Positions 47,882 to 57,015 of a DNA stretch of 64,000 nt are shown in pieces. The notes beneath the pieces were generated by a model. That model did no database searches and was not told the DNA's origin. It worked only from the letters and a program-made list of their open reading frames with translations. The stretch is taken from assembly GCF_000313755.1 (NCBI RefSeq), contig NZ_AMZB01000131.1:1-64000 (forward strand). Direction: 5' to 3'. Within the stretch, counting starts at the first letter, position 1. Every line of letters begins with the position of its first letter. Made by a program: the position numbers and the translations under genes. The stretch comes from Pseudomonas nitroreducens TX1. Lineage in GTDB: Bacteria; Pseudomonadota; Gammaproteobacteria; Pseudomonadales; Pseudomonadaceae.

Positions 47882-47905
47882 GGAGGCTCCGTTGCCGGAG
47901 CCTCC
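47882..47905 (-). promoter_or_regulatory. Perfect 10-bp hairpin between fapC and fapD
   Basis: Arms GGAGGCTCCG and CGGAGCCTCC around a TTGC loop, 19 bases after the fapC stop. There is no U run after it in the leftward transcript, so an mRNA-stabilising or processing hairpin is more likely than a classical terminator. It could raise FapC output over downstream genes. Confidence 0.7.
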
Positions 47906-47923
47906 AGGTGCTACGCCGTGTCG

Positions 47924-48919
47924 CTACAGGCAGGATTTGCAGCCTGCGGCGATGGACAGCGAGTTGCTCTGCTGGTTGCCGACCCCTGCCGCGACGTTGG
48001 CCCCGACGTTACCCGACACGTTGTTGAGCGAGTTGCTCAGGTTGGCGTCGTTCTTGACCGGGTCCTTCCAGCCAGTGGGGACCAGGACCTGGTAGGTGGC
48101 CTGGCCCTTCAGGTCGACTGTGCCGGCCTCGACGAAGAACAGCGGATCCTTGTCGGTCTTGCCGCCGCCATTGCGGCTGTCGTGCCCGCCATAGCCGGCC
48201 TCGTCGACCACGTAGCCGGTGCCAGCGCCCTTGTAGGTGCCGTGGGCCTTGAACTCGGACTTCAGGGTTTCCTTCTCGTAGGTCAGGAAGGCCACGTTAC
48301 CCACGGTGTTGCCCGTGGAGGTCTGGGTTGCACCGCTGTAGGACTCGGCAGTGGCGCCGCCGGAGACGGCAGCGGCCATGTCGTTCTTCTGTTGGTTGTA
48401 GTTGCCGGCGGCGACGTTGATGCCGATGTTGCCGGACGCGCCATTCGCCGAGTTGTTGAGCGTCGCCTTGTTGGTGGTGGACAGGTTCAGGGCTGTGTTG
48501 CCGGTGTTGGTCTGGGTCACTTCGGTGGAGGCAAAGGCGGAGCCGAAGATGAATTTCTCATCCGCGGTCGCCAGCGCGGCAGCGTTGGCCTGCTGGTTCA
48601 GGTCGCCGCCGGCCACGTTGACACCCACGTTGCCGGATGCGCTCCCCAGCGATCCGTCGACGTTAGCGGTGTTCTTGGTGCCCATGTTGACGACGGTGTT
48701 GTCGCTGCTCTCCTGGGTGTCCTCCACCGTGGCGCTGGCGCCTGCGTCGATCCGCGGGTCCTTGTAGGGATCGTACGGAGGCTTGGGTTGATGTTGTTCA
48801 TGACCGTGGCCGTTGCCATGGCCGTGACCGTTGTTGTTACGGTTATCCGCGTGCACTGCTACAGCCATGACCGCTGCGACGGCGAAAACCAGTGGCTTGA
48901 GAGCCATTGTCGGTTTCAT
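47924..48919 (-). CDS. fapC: FapC: major functional amyloid subunit
   Basis: A 331-residue secreted amyloid protein. Signal peptide about 1-24, then a His/Asn/Gly-rich segment (29-44), then three imperfect amyloid repeats at about 86-117, 152-184 and 292-325, each with GNVGVNVA...NQQ-type cores, joined by linkers of about 34 and 107 residues, and the C-terminal CxxC (Cys327, Cys330) typical of FapC. It forms the biofilm fibre. The His-rich stretch is unusual enough to be listed separately. Confidence 0.96.
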   Translation of the reverse strand: MKPTMALKPLVFAVAAVMAVAVHADNRNNNGHGHGNGHGHEQHQPKPPYDPYKDPRIDAGASATVEDTQESSDNTVVNMGTKNTANVDGSLGSASGNVGVNVAGGDLNQQANAAALATADEKFIFGSAFASTEVTQTNTGNTALNLSTTNKATLNNSANGASGNIGINVAAGNYNQQKNDMAAAVSGGATAESYSGATQTSTGNTVGNVAFLTYEKETLKSEFKAHGTYKGAGTGYVVDEAGYGGHDSRNGGGKTDKDPLFFVEAGTVDLKGQATYQVLVPTGWKDPVKNDANLSNSLNNVSGNVGANVAAGVGNQQSNSLSIAAGCKSCL

Positions 48920-48971
48920 GGTGTATCTCCTTGCTTGTTGGCGTGCTTAGTGTTTTAGGAGTTGGCGTGGG

Positions 48972-49550
48972 TCAGTCCGCGACCCGGATGCTCAGGGTGT
49001 TGGCAATGCGATTGCCCACCCCGGCGCTCTGGCTCATCTGCACGACGCCACGGCTGCCGGCAAAGGCCTGGTCGCTGGTGACGACCTGCCGGTTGCCCGT
49101 GGTGGAATCCGTTGAGCCTGAGTTCACTGGCAGCGCGACGTTCTGCTGGGAAAGCACGCTGTCATCGACGCTCTGCGGCACGGCACTGACGCTGATCCGC
49201 ATGGCGTTCACTTGCTGGTTGGCGGTGCCGGCGGCCTGGTTCACGCCCAGTGCGCCATTGCCGTTGCTGAAGGCGTTGCCGGCGATGCTGGCCGACGCCG
49301 CCTGGCCGAGGTCGACCTTGGCGTTGACCACTTGCCGGAACTCAGTGGTGGCCTGGGCATTGCTGCCGATGGCGATGGCGCGTCCGTTGGCCTGTTGCTG
49401 CGCGTCACCAGCCGCCTGGTTAACGCTGGCGACGCCTCGGTAATTGCGCACGGCGCTGTCGATGCTGGCGTTGTTGATCATCGAAGGATCCGCGGCCAGG
49501 GCCGAGACGCTGCAGATCAGGAGAGCAAGAGCGTGCAGGCGCGCGTTCAT
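48972..49550 (-). CDS. fapB: FapB: amyloid nucleator subunit
   Basis: A 192-residue exported protein with signal peptide (ALALLICSVSALA) and three repeats built on GVNQAAG...NQQ-like motifs (near residues 39-60, 98-121 and 166-190), like a small FapC. FapB is known as a nucleator/minor fibre component. It begins 1 base after fapA ends and lies 52 bases before fapC. Confidence 0.94.
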   Translation of the reverse strand: MNARLHALALLICSVSALAADPSMINNASIDSAVRNYRGVASVNQAAGDAQQQANGRAIAIGSNAQATTEFRQVVNAKVDLGQAASASIAGNAFSNGNGALGVNQAAGTANQQVNAMRISVSAVPQSVDDSVLSQQNVALPVNSGSTDSTTGNRQVVTSDQAFAGSRGVVQMSQSAGVGNRIANTLSIRVAD

Positions 49551-49551
49551 C

Positions 49552-50004
49552 TCAGCGGTCCCCCGTCAGCATGCGCAGGGGCGAGAGTCCCTGCTGTACG
49601 GTGCGGTTCACCGAGTTGGAGATGCCGGCGCCCCCGCCTGCCGCGCCGGCGCCCAGCGCGTTGCCGTTGAGAGCCTGGTTGGCGCCGTTGTCCATGCCCA
49701 CCAATTGACCGCCGGGCAGGATGTGCCGCTGCAGGCTCGAGCCGCTGGTGACGCCGGCGAAGTCGCTGTCGCTCAACTCGGCGTTGCCGGTCTGGCGCAC
49801 GACCTGCTCGGAGATGTTCGGGTTGACGGTGACAGGGTTCGGGTCGGGAATGTCGGTCGGCCGCGTGGCGACGCGGGGTTGCACCTGGCGTTGCAGGACG
49901 ATGGTGCCGTCGCCGGCGAGTGCGACAGGGAACAGCGATACGCTGGCCGCGCCGCAGGCAAGCGTGACGAGGATGATGGCTATCCGTGAGTCGGTGTTCC
50001 CCAT
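49552..50004 (-). CDS. fapA: FapA: Fap amyloid chaperone-like component
   Basis: A 150-residue exported protein with an N-terminal hydrophobic signal (IAIILVTLACGAASVSLFPVALA). The body is Asn/Gly-rich with NPNISEQVVRQTGNAELSDSDFAGV and a Gly/Ala stretch near the C-terminus. FapA is known to affect the FapB/FapC ratio in fibres and is thought to be chaperone-like. First gene of the fap operon. Confidence 0.92.
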   Translation of the reverse strand: MGNTDSRIAIILVTLACGAASVSLFPVALAGDGTIVLQRQVQPRVATRPTDIPDPNPVTVNPNISEQVVRQTGNAELSDSDFAGVTSGSSLQRHILPGGQLVGMDNGANQALNGNALGAGAAGGGAGISNSVNRTVQQGLSPLRMLTGDR

Positions 50005-50056
50005 GATGGCGATCCTTCTTGGTGCGCTGAGCCCTAACCAGCGGTACCAGGGTGGA

Positions 50057-50070
50057 GCAGGGGGCGTGCC
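50057..50070 (-). promoter_or_regulatory. Candidate sigma-54 promoter of the fap operon
   Basis: On the minus strand GGCACGCCCCCTGC matches the -24 GG / -12 GC pattern with the exact 12-base step and a GGCACG core. Transcription would start near 50045, about 40 bases before fapA. Confidence 0.6.
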
Positions 50071-50099
50071 GCTTTTATACAGCTATTCAGAATCAATGA

Positions 50100-50116
50100 C
50101 ATGGCGTAACGCCATG
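50100..50116. promoter_or_regulatory. Palindrome CATGGCGT-A-ACGCCATG upstream of fap promoter
   Basis: Perfect 8-bp arms with one central base, about 30 bases upstream of the -24 element. Candidate operator. Confidence 0.5.
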
Positions 50117-50626
50117 CGCGCCATCACGGCGCGGCGCGTTTCATGGCTGATACGGAACGAGCGCGGAAAACCGTGGCGAGAGCCTTGGTACGGGGGCAAA
50201 GCACAATCGAGGCGGATTCTGTCGCTTGGCTGAAACACAACGCTGGGCGAAAACGGGCAAGCTGCTGAGCGCTGCGTCTGCGCGCGGTCCAGTGTGTCAC
50301 CGGGCTAACACAACAGGGTGTTTCTTAACCTTTCGGGTATTTGCGTAGCGCTGTGTTTTCAAGGAATTAGGCATTTTGCATGATGGCACGAACCGGTTGG
50401 GTTCACCGTTGTCTGCATCTGGCGGGCGAGGACAGCCGAGCTTTTTTACCGAACTGCCAACATCTCCGCTGCGGGCGCTGGTTGCGAGAAATTTTTGTGA
50501 ATTTCATAGCCATCCGCAGGCAATGCATTAGCATGCCGACGCCGCTGCGGCGCCGGCGCGCCGGGAGCTGGCAGCGGAATAACCATTAGAAGTGTGCGAG
50601 CCAGTGTGCCTCGCGGGGGAAGTAGC

Positions 50627-51457
50627 ATGGATTTGTGGAGCGCCTTTCAGGCCTTCATCCTGGGCGTGGTCGAGGGGCTTACCGAGTTCCTGCCGATTTC
50701 CAGCACCGGCCATCAGATCATCGTGGCGGATCTCATCGGCTTTGGCGGCGAGCGCGCCGAAGCCTTCAACATCATCATCCAGTTGGCAGCCATCCTGGCG
50801 GTGGTCTGGGAGTTCCGCCGCAAGATCCTCGATATCGTCTGCGGCCTGCCTACCCAGCGCAAGGCGCAGCGCTTCACGGTCAACCTGCTGATCGCCTTCT
50901 TCCCGGCGGTGGTGCTGGGCGTGGCCTTTGCCGACTACATCCACTATTACCTGTTCAACCCGATCACCGTGGCCGTGGCGCTGGTGGTGGGCGGCGTGAT
51001 CATGCTCTGGGCGGAGAAGCGCCAGCACGTGATCCAATCCGAAACCGTGGACGACATGACCTGGAAGGAGGCCCTGAAAGTCGGTTGCTGCCAGTGCCTG
51101 GCGTTGATTCCGGGCACCTCGCGCTCCGGCGCCACCATCATCGGCGGCCTGCTGTTCGGCCTGTCGCGCAAGGCGGCCACCGAATTCTCCTTCTTCCTCG
51201 CCATGCCGACCATGGTCGGCGCTGCGGTCTACTCGGGCTACAAGTACCGGGACATCTTCCAGCCCGCGGACCTGCCGGTGTTCGCCATCGGCTTCGTCAC
51301 CTCGTTCATCTTTGCCATGATCGCCGTGCGCGGGCTCCTGAAGTTCATCGCCAACCACAGCTATGCGGCCTTCGCCTGGTACCGTATCGTGTTCGGCCTG
51401 CTGATCCTGGCGACCTGGCAGTTCGCCCTGATCGACTGGAGCAGCGTCAAACCCTGA
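50627..51457 (+). CDS. uppP: UppP: undecaprenyl-diphosphatase
   Basis: A 276-residue inner-membrane enzyme that dephosphorylates undecaprenyl pyrophosphate for cell-wall carrier recycling. The two active-site motifs are intact: [14 protein letters not shown] near residue 15 and PGTSRSG near 170. About eight membrane segments. The ATG at 50627 with GGGGGAAG is used rather than an upstream start 11 codons earlier. The next gene begins 11 bases later. Confidence 0.96.
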   Translation: MDLWSAFQAFILGVVEGLTEFLPISSTGHQIIVADLIGFGGERAEAFNIIIQLAAILAVVWEFRRKILDIVCGLPTQRKAQRFTVNLLIAFFPAVVLGVAFADYIHYYLFNPITVAVALVVGGVIMLWAEKRQHVIQSETVDDMTWKEALKVGCCQCLALIPGTSRSGATIIGGLLFGLSRKAATEFSFFLAMPTMVGAAVYSGYKYRDIFQPADLPVFAIGFVTSFIFAMIAVRGLLKFIANHSYAAFAWYRIVFGLLILATWQFALIDWSSVKP

Positions 51458-51468
51458 TCCGATAGCGA

Positions 51469-52185
51469 GTGAACGTGGAAAAGAACGGCACCATCAGCCG
51501 CTGGGACGATGACAAGGGCTTCGGCTTCATCCGTCCCCAGGCCGGCGGCAAGGAAGTCTTCCTGCACATTTCCGACTTCCGCGGCGACCGCCGGCCGGAA
51601 GCGGGCGACCAGGTCTGCTATGTCGAAGGCACCGGCAAGGACGGCCGCCCCCGCGCCGACCACGCCCGTCTTGCCGGGCTGGCCATCGATACCCCGGCGA
51701 TCCGCCGCAAGCCGGTCGCCGCGGCCACCCGCGAGCGCGTTCGCAGCGGCCGCGAAGTGGCCTTTCCCAGCGCCCCGAAACGCTCCCTGGGCAAGGCGCT
51801 GGCAGTCCTTGCGGTGCTGCTGGCGCTGCCCGTCATCGGCTCGGTGCTCTGGCTGAAGGACAGCTATTTCGTCTGGTTCCTGCTGCTCTATCCGGTGTTC
51901 AGCGTCCTGGCCTTCCTCGCCTACTGGCGGGATAAGCGCAGCGCCGAGCGCAACGACTGGCGCACCCCCGAACAAAGCCTGCATCTGCTGGAACTGCTCG
52001 GCGGTTGGCCGGGCGCCTTTCTCGCTCAACAGGTGTTTCGCCACAAGACCCGCAAGCTGTCCTTCCAGCTGGTGTTCTGGTCCATCGTCCTGCTGCACCA
52101 GTTGTTCTGGGTCGACTGGCTCAGCGGCGGCCGCCTCCTGGGCTGGATCGGCGCACTGATGGGCCTGGCGGCGACTTCGGCGTAA
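51469..52185 (+). CDS. Cold-shock domain / DUF1294 membrane protein
   Basis: A 238-residue fusion: an N-terminal cold-shock nucleic-acid-binding domain (GTISRWDDDKGFGFIRPQ, VFLHISDF) and, after a basic linker, about four membrane helices forming a DUF1294 domain (DSYFVWFLLLYPVFSVLAFLAYWRDKRSA; LLGGWPGAFLAQQVFRHKT). The function is not known; an RNA-binding head on a membrane anchor is suggestive. Starts at GTG 51469, or GTG 51475. Probably co-transcribed with uppP. Confidence 0.88.
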   Translation: MNVEKNGTISRWDDDKGFGFIRPQAGGKEVFLHISDFRGDRRPEAGDQVCYVEGTGKDGRPRADHARLAGLAIDTPAIRRKPVAAATRERVRSGREVAFPSAPKRSLGKALAVLAVLLALPVIGSVLWLKDSYFVWFLLLYPVFSVLAFLAYWRDKRSAERNDWRTPEQSLHLLELLGGWPGAFLAQQVFRHKTRKLSFQLVFWSIVLLHQLFWVDWLSGGRLLGWIGALMGLAATSA

Positions 52186-52194
52186 GGGCTGTCT

Positions 52195-53100
52195 TCAGAC
52201 GGGCCAATCGTCTTTCGAGAAGCCTTCCTCCAGATAATCGAGCAACGCCCGCACCGCCGGCAGAATGCCGCGCCGGTGCGGATACACCGCCTGCAGGTAG
52301 GCCTCCGGCTCGCTCCAGGCGGGAAGCACGCGCACCAGACGACCGTCGTCCAGCTCCTGGGTGCAGTAATGCAACGGCAGTGTCGTTACGCCCAGCCCTG
52401 CCAGCGCCACGTTCTTGCGCAGGTTGAAATCCTCCACGGCCAGCCGCGCCTCGAATGCCAGTTCCTTCACTTCTCCCAGCGGGCCAGTGAGCTTCATGTG
52501 CACGCGGCGGTCGTTATCGATGGCGCCGAGAACGGGCAGGGCGGCCAGGTCCTCCGGCTGATGCAGATCGACGCCCTCGAGCAATGAAGGTGCAGCGACC
52601 AACGCAGTCTTGGCCCGACGCAGGCGCCGCGAAATCAGCGACAGGTCTTCATCCCCCGGCGCTCGCACGCGCAGCGCGACGTCGATGCTCTCATTGAGCA
52701 GGTCGACGCGGCGGTTGGTCAGCATCAGCTCCAGATTCACCTGCGGGTAAGCCGCGAGGAACCCAGGCAGCATTTCGTTGAGCGAGGTTTCCGCCAGTGC
52801 CACCGGGCACGAAAGGCGCACCCGTCCGCGAGGCTCCGCGCTCAATTGTGCGGCCACTTCGTCCGCCATCTCGGCTTCCACCAGCATCGCCTGGCAGTGC
52901 CGGTAATAGCGCTCGCCGAGGTCGGTGAGCGCCAGTTTTCGCGTGGTGCGTTGCAGCAGGCGCACATCCAGGCGCGCTTCCAATTCCGCTACACGCCGCG
53001 ACAGGCGGGACTTCGGCAGGCCCAGCAGGCGCCCGGCGGCGGCGAAGCCTCCAGCTTCCACCACCTTGGCGAAATAGAAGAGGTCATTGAGGTCCTGCAT
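52195..53100 (-). CDS. LysR-family regulator divergent from azoR
   Basis: A 301-residue LysR-type protein (helix-turn-helix [25 protein letters not shown]; LysR effector domain). It is divergent from azoR with 131 bases between, so it probably controls it. Start ATG 53100; the upstream 43 in-frame residues are intergenic. Confidence 0.88.
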   Translation of the reverse strand: MQDLNDLFYFAKVVEAGGFAAAGRLLGLPKSRLSRRVAELEARLDVRLLQRTTRKLALTDLGERYYRHCQAMLVEAEMADEVAAQLSAEPRGRVRLSCPVALAETSLNEMLPGFLAAYPQVNLELMLTNRRVDLLNESIDVALRVRAPGDEDLSLISRRLRRAKTALVAAPSLLEGVDLHQPEDLAALPVLGAIDNDRRVHMKLTGPLGEVKELAFEARLAVEDFNLRKNVALAGLGVTTLPLHYCTQELDDGRLVRVLPAWSEPEAYLQAVYPHRRGILPAVRALLDYLEEGFSKDDWPV

Positions 53101-53231
53101 GGGATTGTCCTGCTGATGAGACGAATCATTGCATTTTTGCCGACTTATCGAAGATTGGCCACATGCGTAGTCTTGCCTCCAACGACAAATGCCTCCGCCA
53201 ACCCACGTGGCACCCTTCCTGGAGAACACAG

Positions 53232-53840
53232 ATGAAACTGCTGCATATCGACTCGAGCATCCTCGGCGACAACTCCGCTTCCCGCCAACTGAGCGCCGAA
53301 CTGGTCGCTGCCTGGGCCGCCGCCGAGCCGGGCGTCGAAGTCACCTACCGTGACCTGGCCGCCGACGCCATCAGCCACCTGTCCTCCGCCAGCCTGGTTG
53401 CCGCCGGCACTCCGGCAGAGCTGCGCGATGCTGCGCAGAAGCACGAAGCCGCCCTGGGCGAGAAGAGCATCGAAGAGTTCCTCGGCGCCGATGCCATCGT
53501 CATCGGTGCTCCGATGTACAACTTCTCCATTCCCAGCCAGCTGAAGGCCTGGATCGACCGCATCGCCGTCGCTGGCAAGACTTTCCGCTACACCGAGAAC
53601 GGCCCGGAAGGCCTGGCGGGCGGCAAGAAGGTGATCATCGTCTCCACCGCCGGCGGCATCCATGCAGGCCAACCCTCCGGCATCGCCCACGAGAATTACC
53701 TCGAACTGGTACTGAACTTCCTCGGCATCACCGACATCGAGGTCGTTCGTGCTGAAGGCCTGGCCTATGGCGACGAACCCCGCCGCAACGCCATCGCCGG
53801 CGCCCAGGCGAGCATCGCCAGCCAGTTCGCCGCTGCCTGA
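53232..53840 (+). CDS. azoR: FMN-dependent NADH-azoreductase
   Basis: A 202-residue flavodoxin-fold quinone/azo reductase. [18 protein letters not shown] binds the FMN phosphate, [18 protein letters not shown] and STAGGIHAG are family segments. It reduces quinones and azo compounds with NAD(P)H. Ribosome binding site GGAGAA; followed by a terminator. Confidence 0.94.
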   Translation: MKLLHIDSSILGDNSASRQLSAELVAAWAAAEPGVEVTYRDLAADAISHLSSASLVAAGTPAELRDAAQKHEAALGEKSIEEFLGADAIVIGAPMYNFSIPSQLKAWIDRIAVAGKTFRYTENGPEGLAGGKKVIIVSTAGGIHAGQPSGIAHENYLELVLNFLGITDIEVVRAEGLAYGDEPRRNAIAGAQASIASQFAAA

Positions 53841-53856
53841 TCGCTGCCCTGAGAAG

Positions 53857-53885
53857 AAAACGCCCCGCCCATGCGGGGCGTTTTT
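53857..53885 (+). terminator. Terminator after azoR
   Basis: CGCCCCGC/GCGGGGCG stem with CCAT loop, four A residues before and five T residues after. Confidence 0.92.
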
Positions 53886-54041
53886 GTGTCCGGACAGCGC
53901 CGCCTGTCTGCGGACGCGGAGCGAGCCCGACTGGCGCGTACTATGCAGTGATTTCCTGCAGGCGGCGCCCGGGGGGCTGAGCATTCACCAACAAGGCCTC
54001 GTGGCGCCTGATCCGGGGACACATCGGGGGCGAATTGCACC

Positions 54042-55055
54042 ATGGCGAGGCGCTTGTTCTGGTTGCTGCTGCTCGTTACCTTCAGTACCGCGAGTTGGGC
54101 GGCACAGGGCTGGAATGTGGGTTTTCACCGCCTGCAGGTGAGCGATCCACTGGACCAGCAGCCAATGAAGGCCATCGCTTTCTACCCTACACGCGCCCCC
54201 GAACAGCCGCTGCACCTGGGCAACTTCATCCTCGATGTCGCCTACGAGGGGCAGACCGCCAATGGCCGCTTCCCGCTGCTGGTGATGTCCCACGGCAACT
54301 ACGGCACCCCGCTGGCCCACCGCGACCTGGTCCAGGCACTGGTGCGCAAGGGCTTCGTGGTGGTGACCTTGCTGCATCCCGGCGACAACCTGCATGACCA
54401 CAGCCGCCTGGGCGCGGTGAGCAACCTGTATGGGCGGCCATTGCAGGTGTCGGAAACCATCAGTGCCGCACTGCTCGATCCGAAGGTTGCGGCCATTGCC
54501 GATCCACGCAAGGTCGGAGTGATTGGCTATTCGGCGGGTGGCGAAACCGCGCTGATCCTGGCCGGCGCACAGCCCAGGCTGGATCGGCTGATCAAATACT
54601 GCCAGCGGCACCCCGACGACCGCGACGCCTGCAGCGAGAAGGGTGAGGTGCGCGCCGACCGGAACGATCTGGTGCCCATGGCAGACCCGCGCGTTGGCGC
54701 CTTGCTCCTGCTCGCGCCGCTGAGCCTGATGTACGGCGTCCATGAGCTGGAGGACGTGCAGGTGCCCGTGCTGCTCTACACCGGCAACAACGACCATATC
54801 CTCGACTGGAAGAAAAACGCCGCCGCGCTGGCGCGCAAGCTGCCGCAGCAGGCGGACCTGAGGGTGCTGGACGGGGCAGGGCACTTCGTCTTCATGTCGC
54901 CCTGTTCGGATGAGGAAATGGAAGCCACCCCCGACCTGTGTGCCGACACCCAGGGGCTGGACCGCAAGGCGATCCACCGCGACCTGGCCGCCTCGGCGGC
55001 GGAGTTCTTCGACGTCAGCCTCGGAAGCGCGACGATGCAGACTTCCGGCCGCTGA
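54042..55055 (+). CDS. Secreted alpha/beta hydrolase (dienelactone-hydrolase-like)
   Basis: A 337-residue exported hydrolase with signal peptide (LFWLLLLVTFSTASWA). The nucleophile elbow is GYSAGG, the acid is probably in NNDHILD and the histidine in GAGHFVFMSP. It resembles the predicted dienelactone hydrolase/PAF-acetylhydrolase-like group (COG4188). Substrate unknown. Four cysteines in the lid and C-terminal regions could form disulfides. Confidence 0.87.
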   Translation: MARRLFWLLLLVTFSTASWAAQGWNVGFHRLQVSDPLDQQPMKAIAFYPTRAPEQPLHLGNFILDVAYEGQTANGRFPLLVMSHGNYGTPLAHRDLVQALVRKGFVVVTLLHPGDNLHDHSRLGAVSNLYGRPLQVSETISAALLDPKVAAIADPRKVGVIGYSAGGETALILAGAQPRLDRLIKYCQRHPDDRDACSEKGEVRADRNDLVPMADPRVGALLLLAPLSLMYGVHELEDVQVPVLLYTGNNDHILDWKKNAAALARKLPQQADLRVLDGAGHFVFMSPCSDEEMEATPDLCADTQGLDRKAIHRDLAASAAEFFDVSLGSATMQTSGR

Positions 55056-55075
55056 GCATTGCGTGTGTTTTTCGT

Positions 55076-55095
55076 CAGCGAGCTTGCTCGCGAAC
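55076..55095. repeat. REP-like palindrome
   Basis: A single GCGAGCTTGCTCGCGAA copy between the convergent hydrolase and ybiT genes. Confidence 0.75.
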
Positions 55096-55135
55096 CGGCC
55101 CCCGCCGCTCCTGACGCCAGCGCAGGGAAAAGAAG

Positions 55136-55160
55136 AAGCCCCGCATTGGCGGGGCTTTTT
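55136..55160. terminator. Terminator between hydrolase and ybiT
   Basis: AAGCCCCGC/GCGGGGCTT stem with ATTG loop and T5; it sits between convergent genes and can serve both. Confidence 0.88.
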
Positions 55161-55179
55161 CGTCACGGCGGGGCGCAGG

Positions 55180-56769
55180 TCAGACGATCACGCCCTGGCT
55201 GCGCAGGTAGTCGTCGTAGGTGCCGCTGAAGTCGGTCACGCCGTTCTCAGACAGTTCGATGATGCGGGTGGCCAGGGAGGACACGAACTCGCGGTCATGG
55301 CTGACGAAGATCAGGGTGCCGGGGTAGTTTTCCAGCGCGAGGTTGAGTGCCTCGATGGATTCCATGTCCAGGTGGTTGGTCGGCTCATCCATCACCAGCA
55401 CGTTGGGGCGCTTGAGGATCAGCTTGCCGAACAGCATGCGGCCCTTTTCGCCACCGGAGATCACCTTCACCGACTTCTTGATGTCGTCGTTGGAGAACAG
55501 CATGCGGCCGAGGGTGCCGCGCACCAGTTGCTCGCCGCCCTGGGTCCACTGGGCCATCCAGTCGAACAGGTTGTAATCGTCCTCGAAGTCCTCGGCATGG
55601 TCCTGGGCGAAGTAACCCACGTCTGCGCTGTCGGTCCACTTCACCTCGCCGGAGGTGGGCGCCATCTCGCCGACCAGGGTGCGCAGCAGGGTGGTCTTGC
55701 CGATGCCGTTCGGGCCGATGATGGCGATGCGCTCGCCGGCTTCCACCTGCAGGCTCAGGTTCTTGAACAGCGCGACACCGTCGAAGCCCTGGCTGACTTT
55801 CTCCAGGGTCACTGCCTGGCGGTGCAGCTTCTTGTGCTGCTCGAAGCGGATGAACGGGCTGACGCGGCTGGACGGCTTGACCTCTTCCAGCTGGATCTTG
55901 TCGATCTGGCGCGCACGGCTGGTGGCCTGCTTGGCCTTGGAGGCGTTGGCCGAGAAGCGGCTGACGAAGGTCTGCAGCTCGGCGATCTGGGCTTTCTTCT
56001 TGGCGTTGTCCGACAGCAGGCGCTCTCGGGCCTGTTCGGCCGCGGTCATGTACTCGTCGTAGTTGCCCGGGAACAGGCGCAGCTCCCCGTAGTCCAGGTC
56101 CGCCATGTGGGTGCAGACGCTGTTCAGGAAGTGGCGGTCGTGGGAAATGATGATCATGGTGCTGTTACGCGCCGTGATGACGTTTTCCAGCCAGCGGATG
56201 GTGTTGATGTCCAGGTGGTTGGTCGGTTCGTCCAGCAGCAGCAGGTCCGGATCGGAGAACAGCGCCTGGGCCAGCAGCACGCGCAGCTTCCAGCCCGGAG
56301 CCACGGCGCTCATCGGGCCGAAGTGCTGGTCCAGCGGAATGCCCAGGCCCAGCAGCAGCTCGCCGGCGCGGGATTCGGCGGTGTAGCCGTCGAACTCGGC
56401 GAACTGCACTTCCAGTTCGGCCACGGCCATGCCGTCTTCCTCGCTCATCTCCGGCAGGGAGTAGATGCGGTCGCGCTCGGCCTTGACCTTCCACAGTTCC
56501 TCGTGGCCCATGATCACGGTGTCGATCACGCTGAAGTCTTCATAGGCGAACTGGTCCTGGCGCAGCTTGCCCAGACGTACGCCGTTTTCCAGCATCACCT
56601 GGCCACTGGACGGCTCCAGCTCGCCACCGAGGATCTTCATGAAGGTGGACTTGCCGCAACCGTTGGCGCCGATCAGGCCGTAGCGGTTGCCGTTGCCGAA
56701 TTTGACGGAAACGTTCTCGAACAGCGGCTTGGCGCCAAACTGCATGGTGATATTGGCGGTGGAAATCAA
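55180..56769 (-). CDS. ybiT: YbiT-like ABC-F family ATPase
   Basis: A 529-residue soluble protein with two ABC ATPase domains. Walker A motifs are GANGCGKST and GPNGIGKTT; both [18 protein letters not shown] Walker B regions and second signature ISGGEKGR are present. The first signature is the degenerate [11 protein letters not shown] that marks YbiT. ABC-F proteins act on the ribosome E site as translation factors; there are no membrane domains, so it is not a transporter. Confidence 0.94.
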   Translation of the reverse strand: MISTANITMQFGAKPLFENVSVKFGNGNRYGLIGANGCGKSTFMKILGGELEPSSGQVMLENGVRLGKLRQDQFAYEDFSVIDTVIMGHEELWKVKAERDRIYSLPEMSEEDGMAVAELEVQFAEFDGYTAESRAGELLLGLGIPLDQHFGPMSAVAPGWKLRVLLAQALFSDPDLLLLDEPTNHLDINTIRWLENVITARNSTMIIISHDRHFLNSVCTHMADLDYGELRLFPGNYDEYMTAAEQARERLLSDNAKKKAQIAELQTFVSRFSANASKAKQATSRARQIDKIQLEEVKPSSRVSPFIRFEQHKKLHRQAVTLEKVSQGFDGVALFKNLSLQVEAGERIAIIGPNGIGKTTLLRTLVGEMAPTSGEVKWTDSADVGYFAQDHAEDFEDDYNLFDWMAQWTQGGEQLVRGTLGRMLFSNDDIKKSVKVISGGEKGRMLFGKLILKRPNVLVMDEPTNHLDMESIEALNLALENYPGTLIFVSHDREFVSSLATRIIELSENGVTDFSGTYDDYLRSQGVIV

Positions 56770-57015
56770 CTGACTGACCCTTGGCTGGACATGGTGCGCG
56801 CCGGGCGCAGACGGCGCAGGCGGGCAGGGAAGGCGTTCTTGTCGACCGAGGTCGACAGGCGTCTGGCAAAGCCGCTCATTATGCCACAGCGGTGCCCGCG
56901 CTGCATGCTTTGCCGCTGCAGCGCCCGTTGTGCGGGCGTATGGCGATATCAGACAGTTGAAACCCCCCGTTGTCCTGCATCAGAATTCGGTGTTCAGAAT
57001 TCTGGTGGGGGCTGT

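Larger units (their letters stand above)
50005..50626 (-). promoter_or_regulatory. fap promoter region / fap-uppP intergenic
   Basis: A 622-base gene-free region between divergent fapA and uppP. Nearest fapA lies a sigma-54-like promoter (50057-50070) and a palindrome (50100-50116). The rest, including an AT-richer part near 50300-50380 and the GGGGGAAG ribosome binding site of uppP, shows no gene; short open frames here lack coding character. Confidence 0.6.

Noticed and set aside
47882-47905. fapC-fapD hairpin as a rho-independent terminator
   Set aside because: No U run follows it in the direction of transcription, and the downstream genes fapDEF belong to the same operon.
50320-50600. 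Possible small gene between fapA and uppP
   Set aside because: Short frames here lack ribosome binding sites and coding composition.
54910-57015. N-terminal 700 codons of the long frame ending with the PLD-like protein
   Set aside because: This part is the complement of ybiT and of the hydrolase end; a good ribosome binding site and start exist at 57016.
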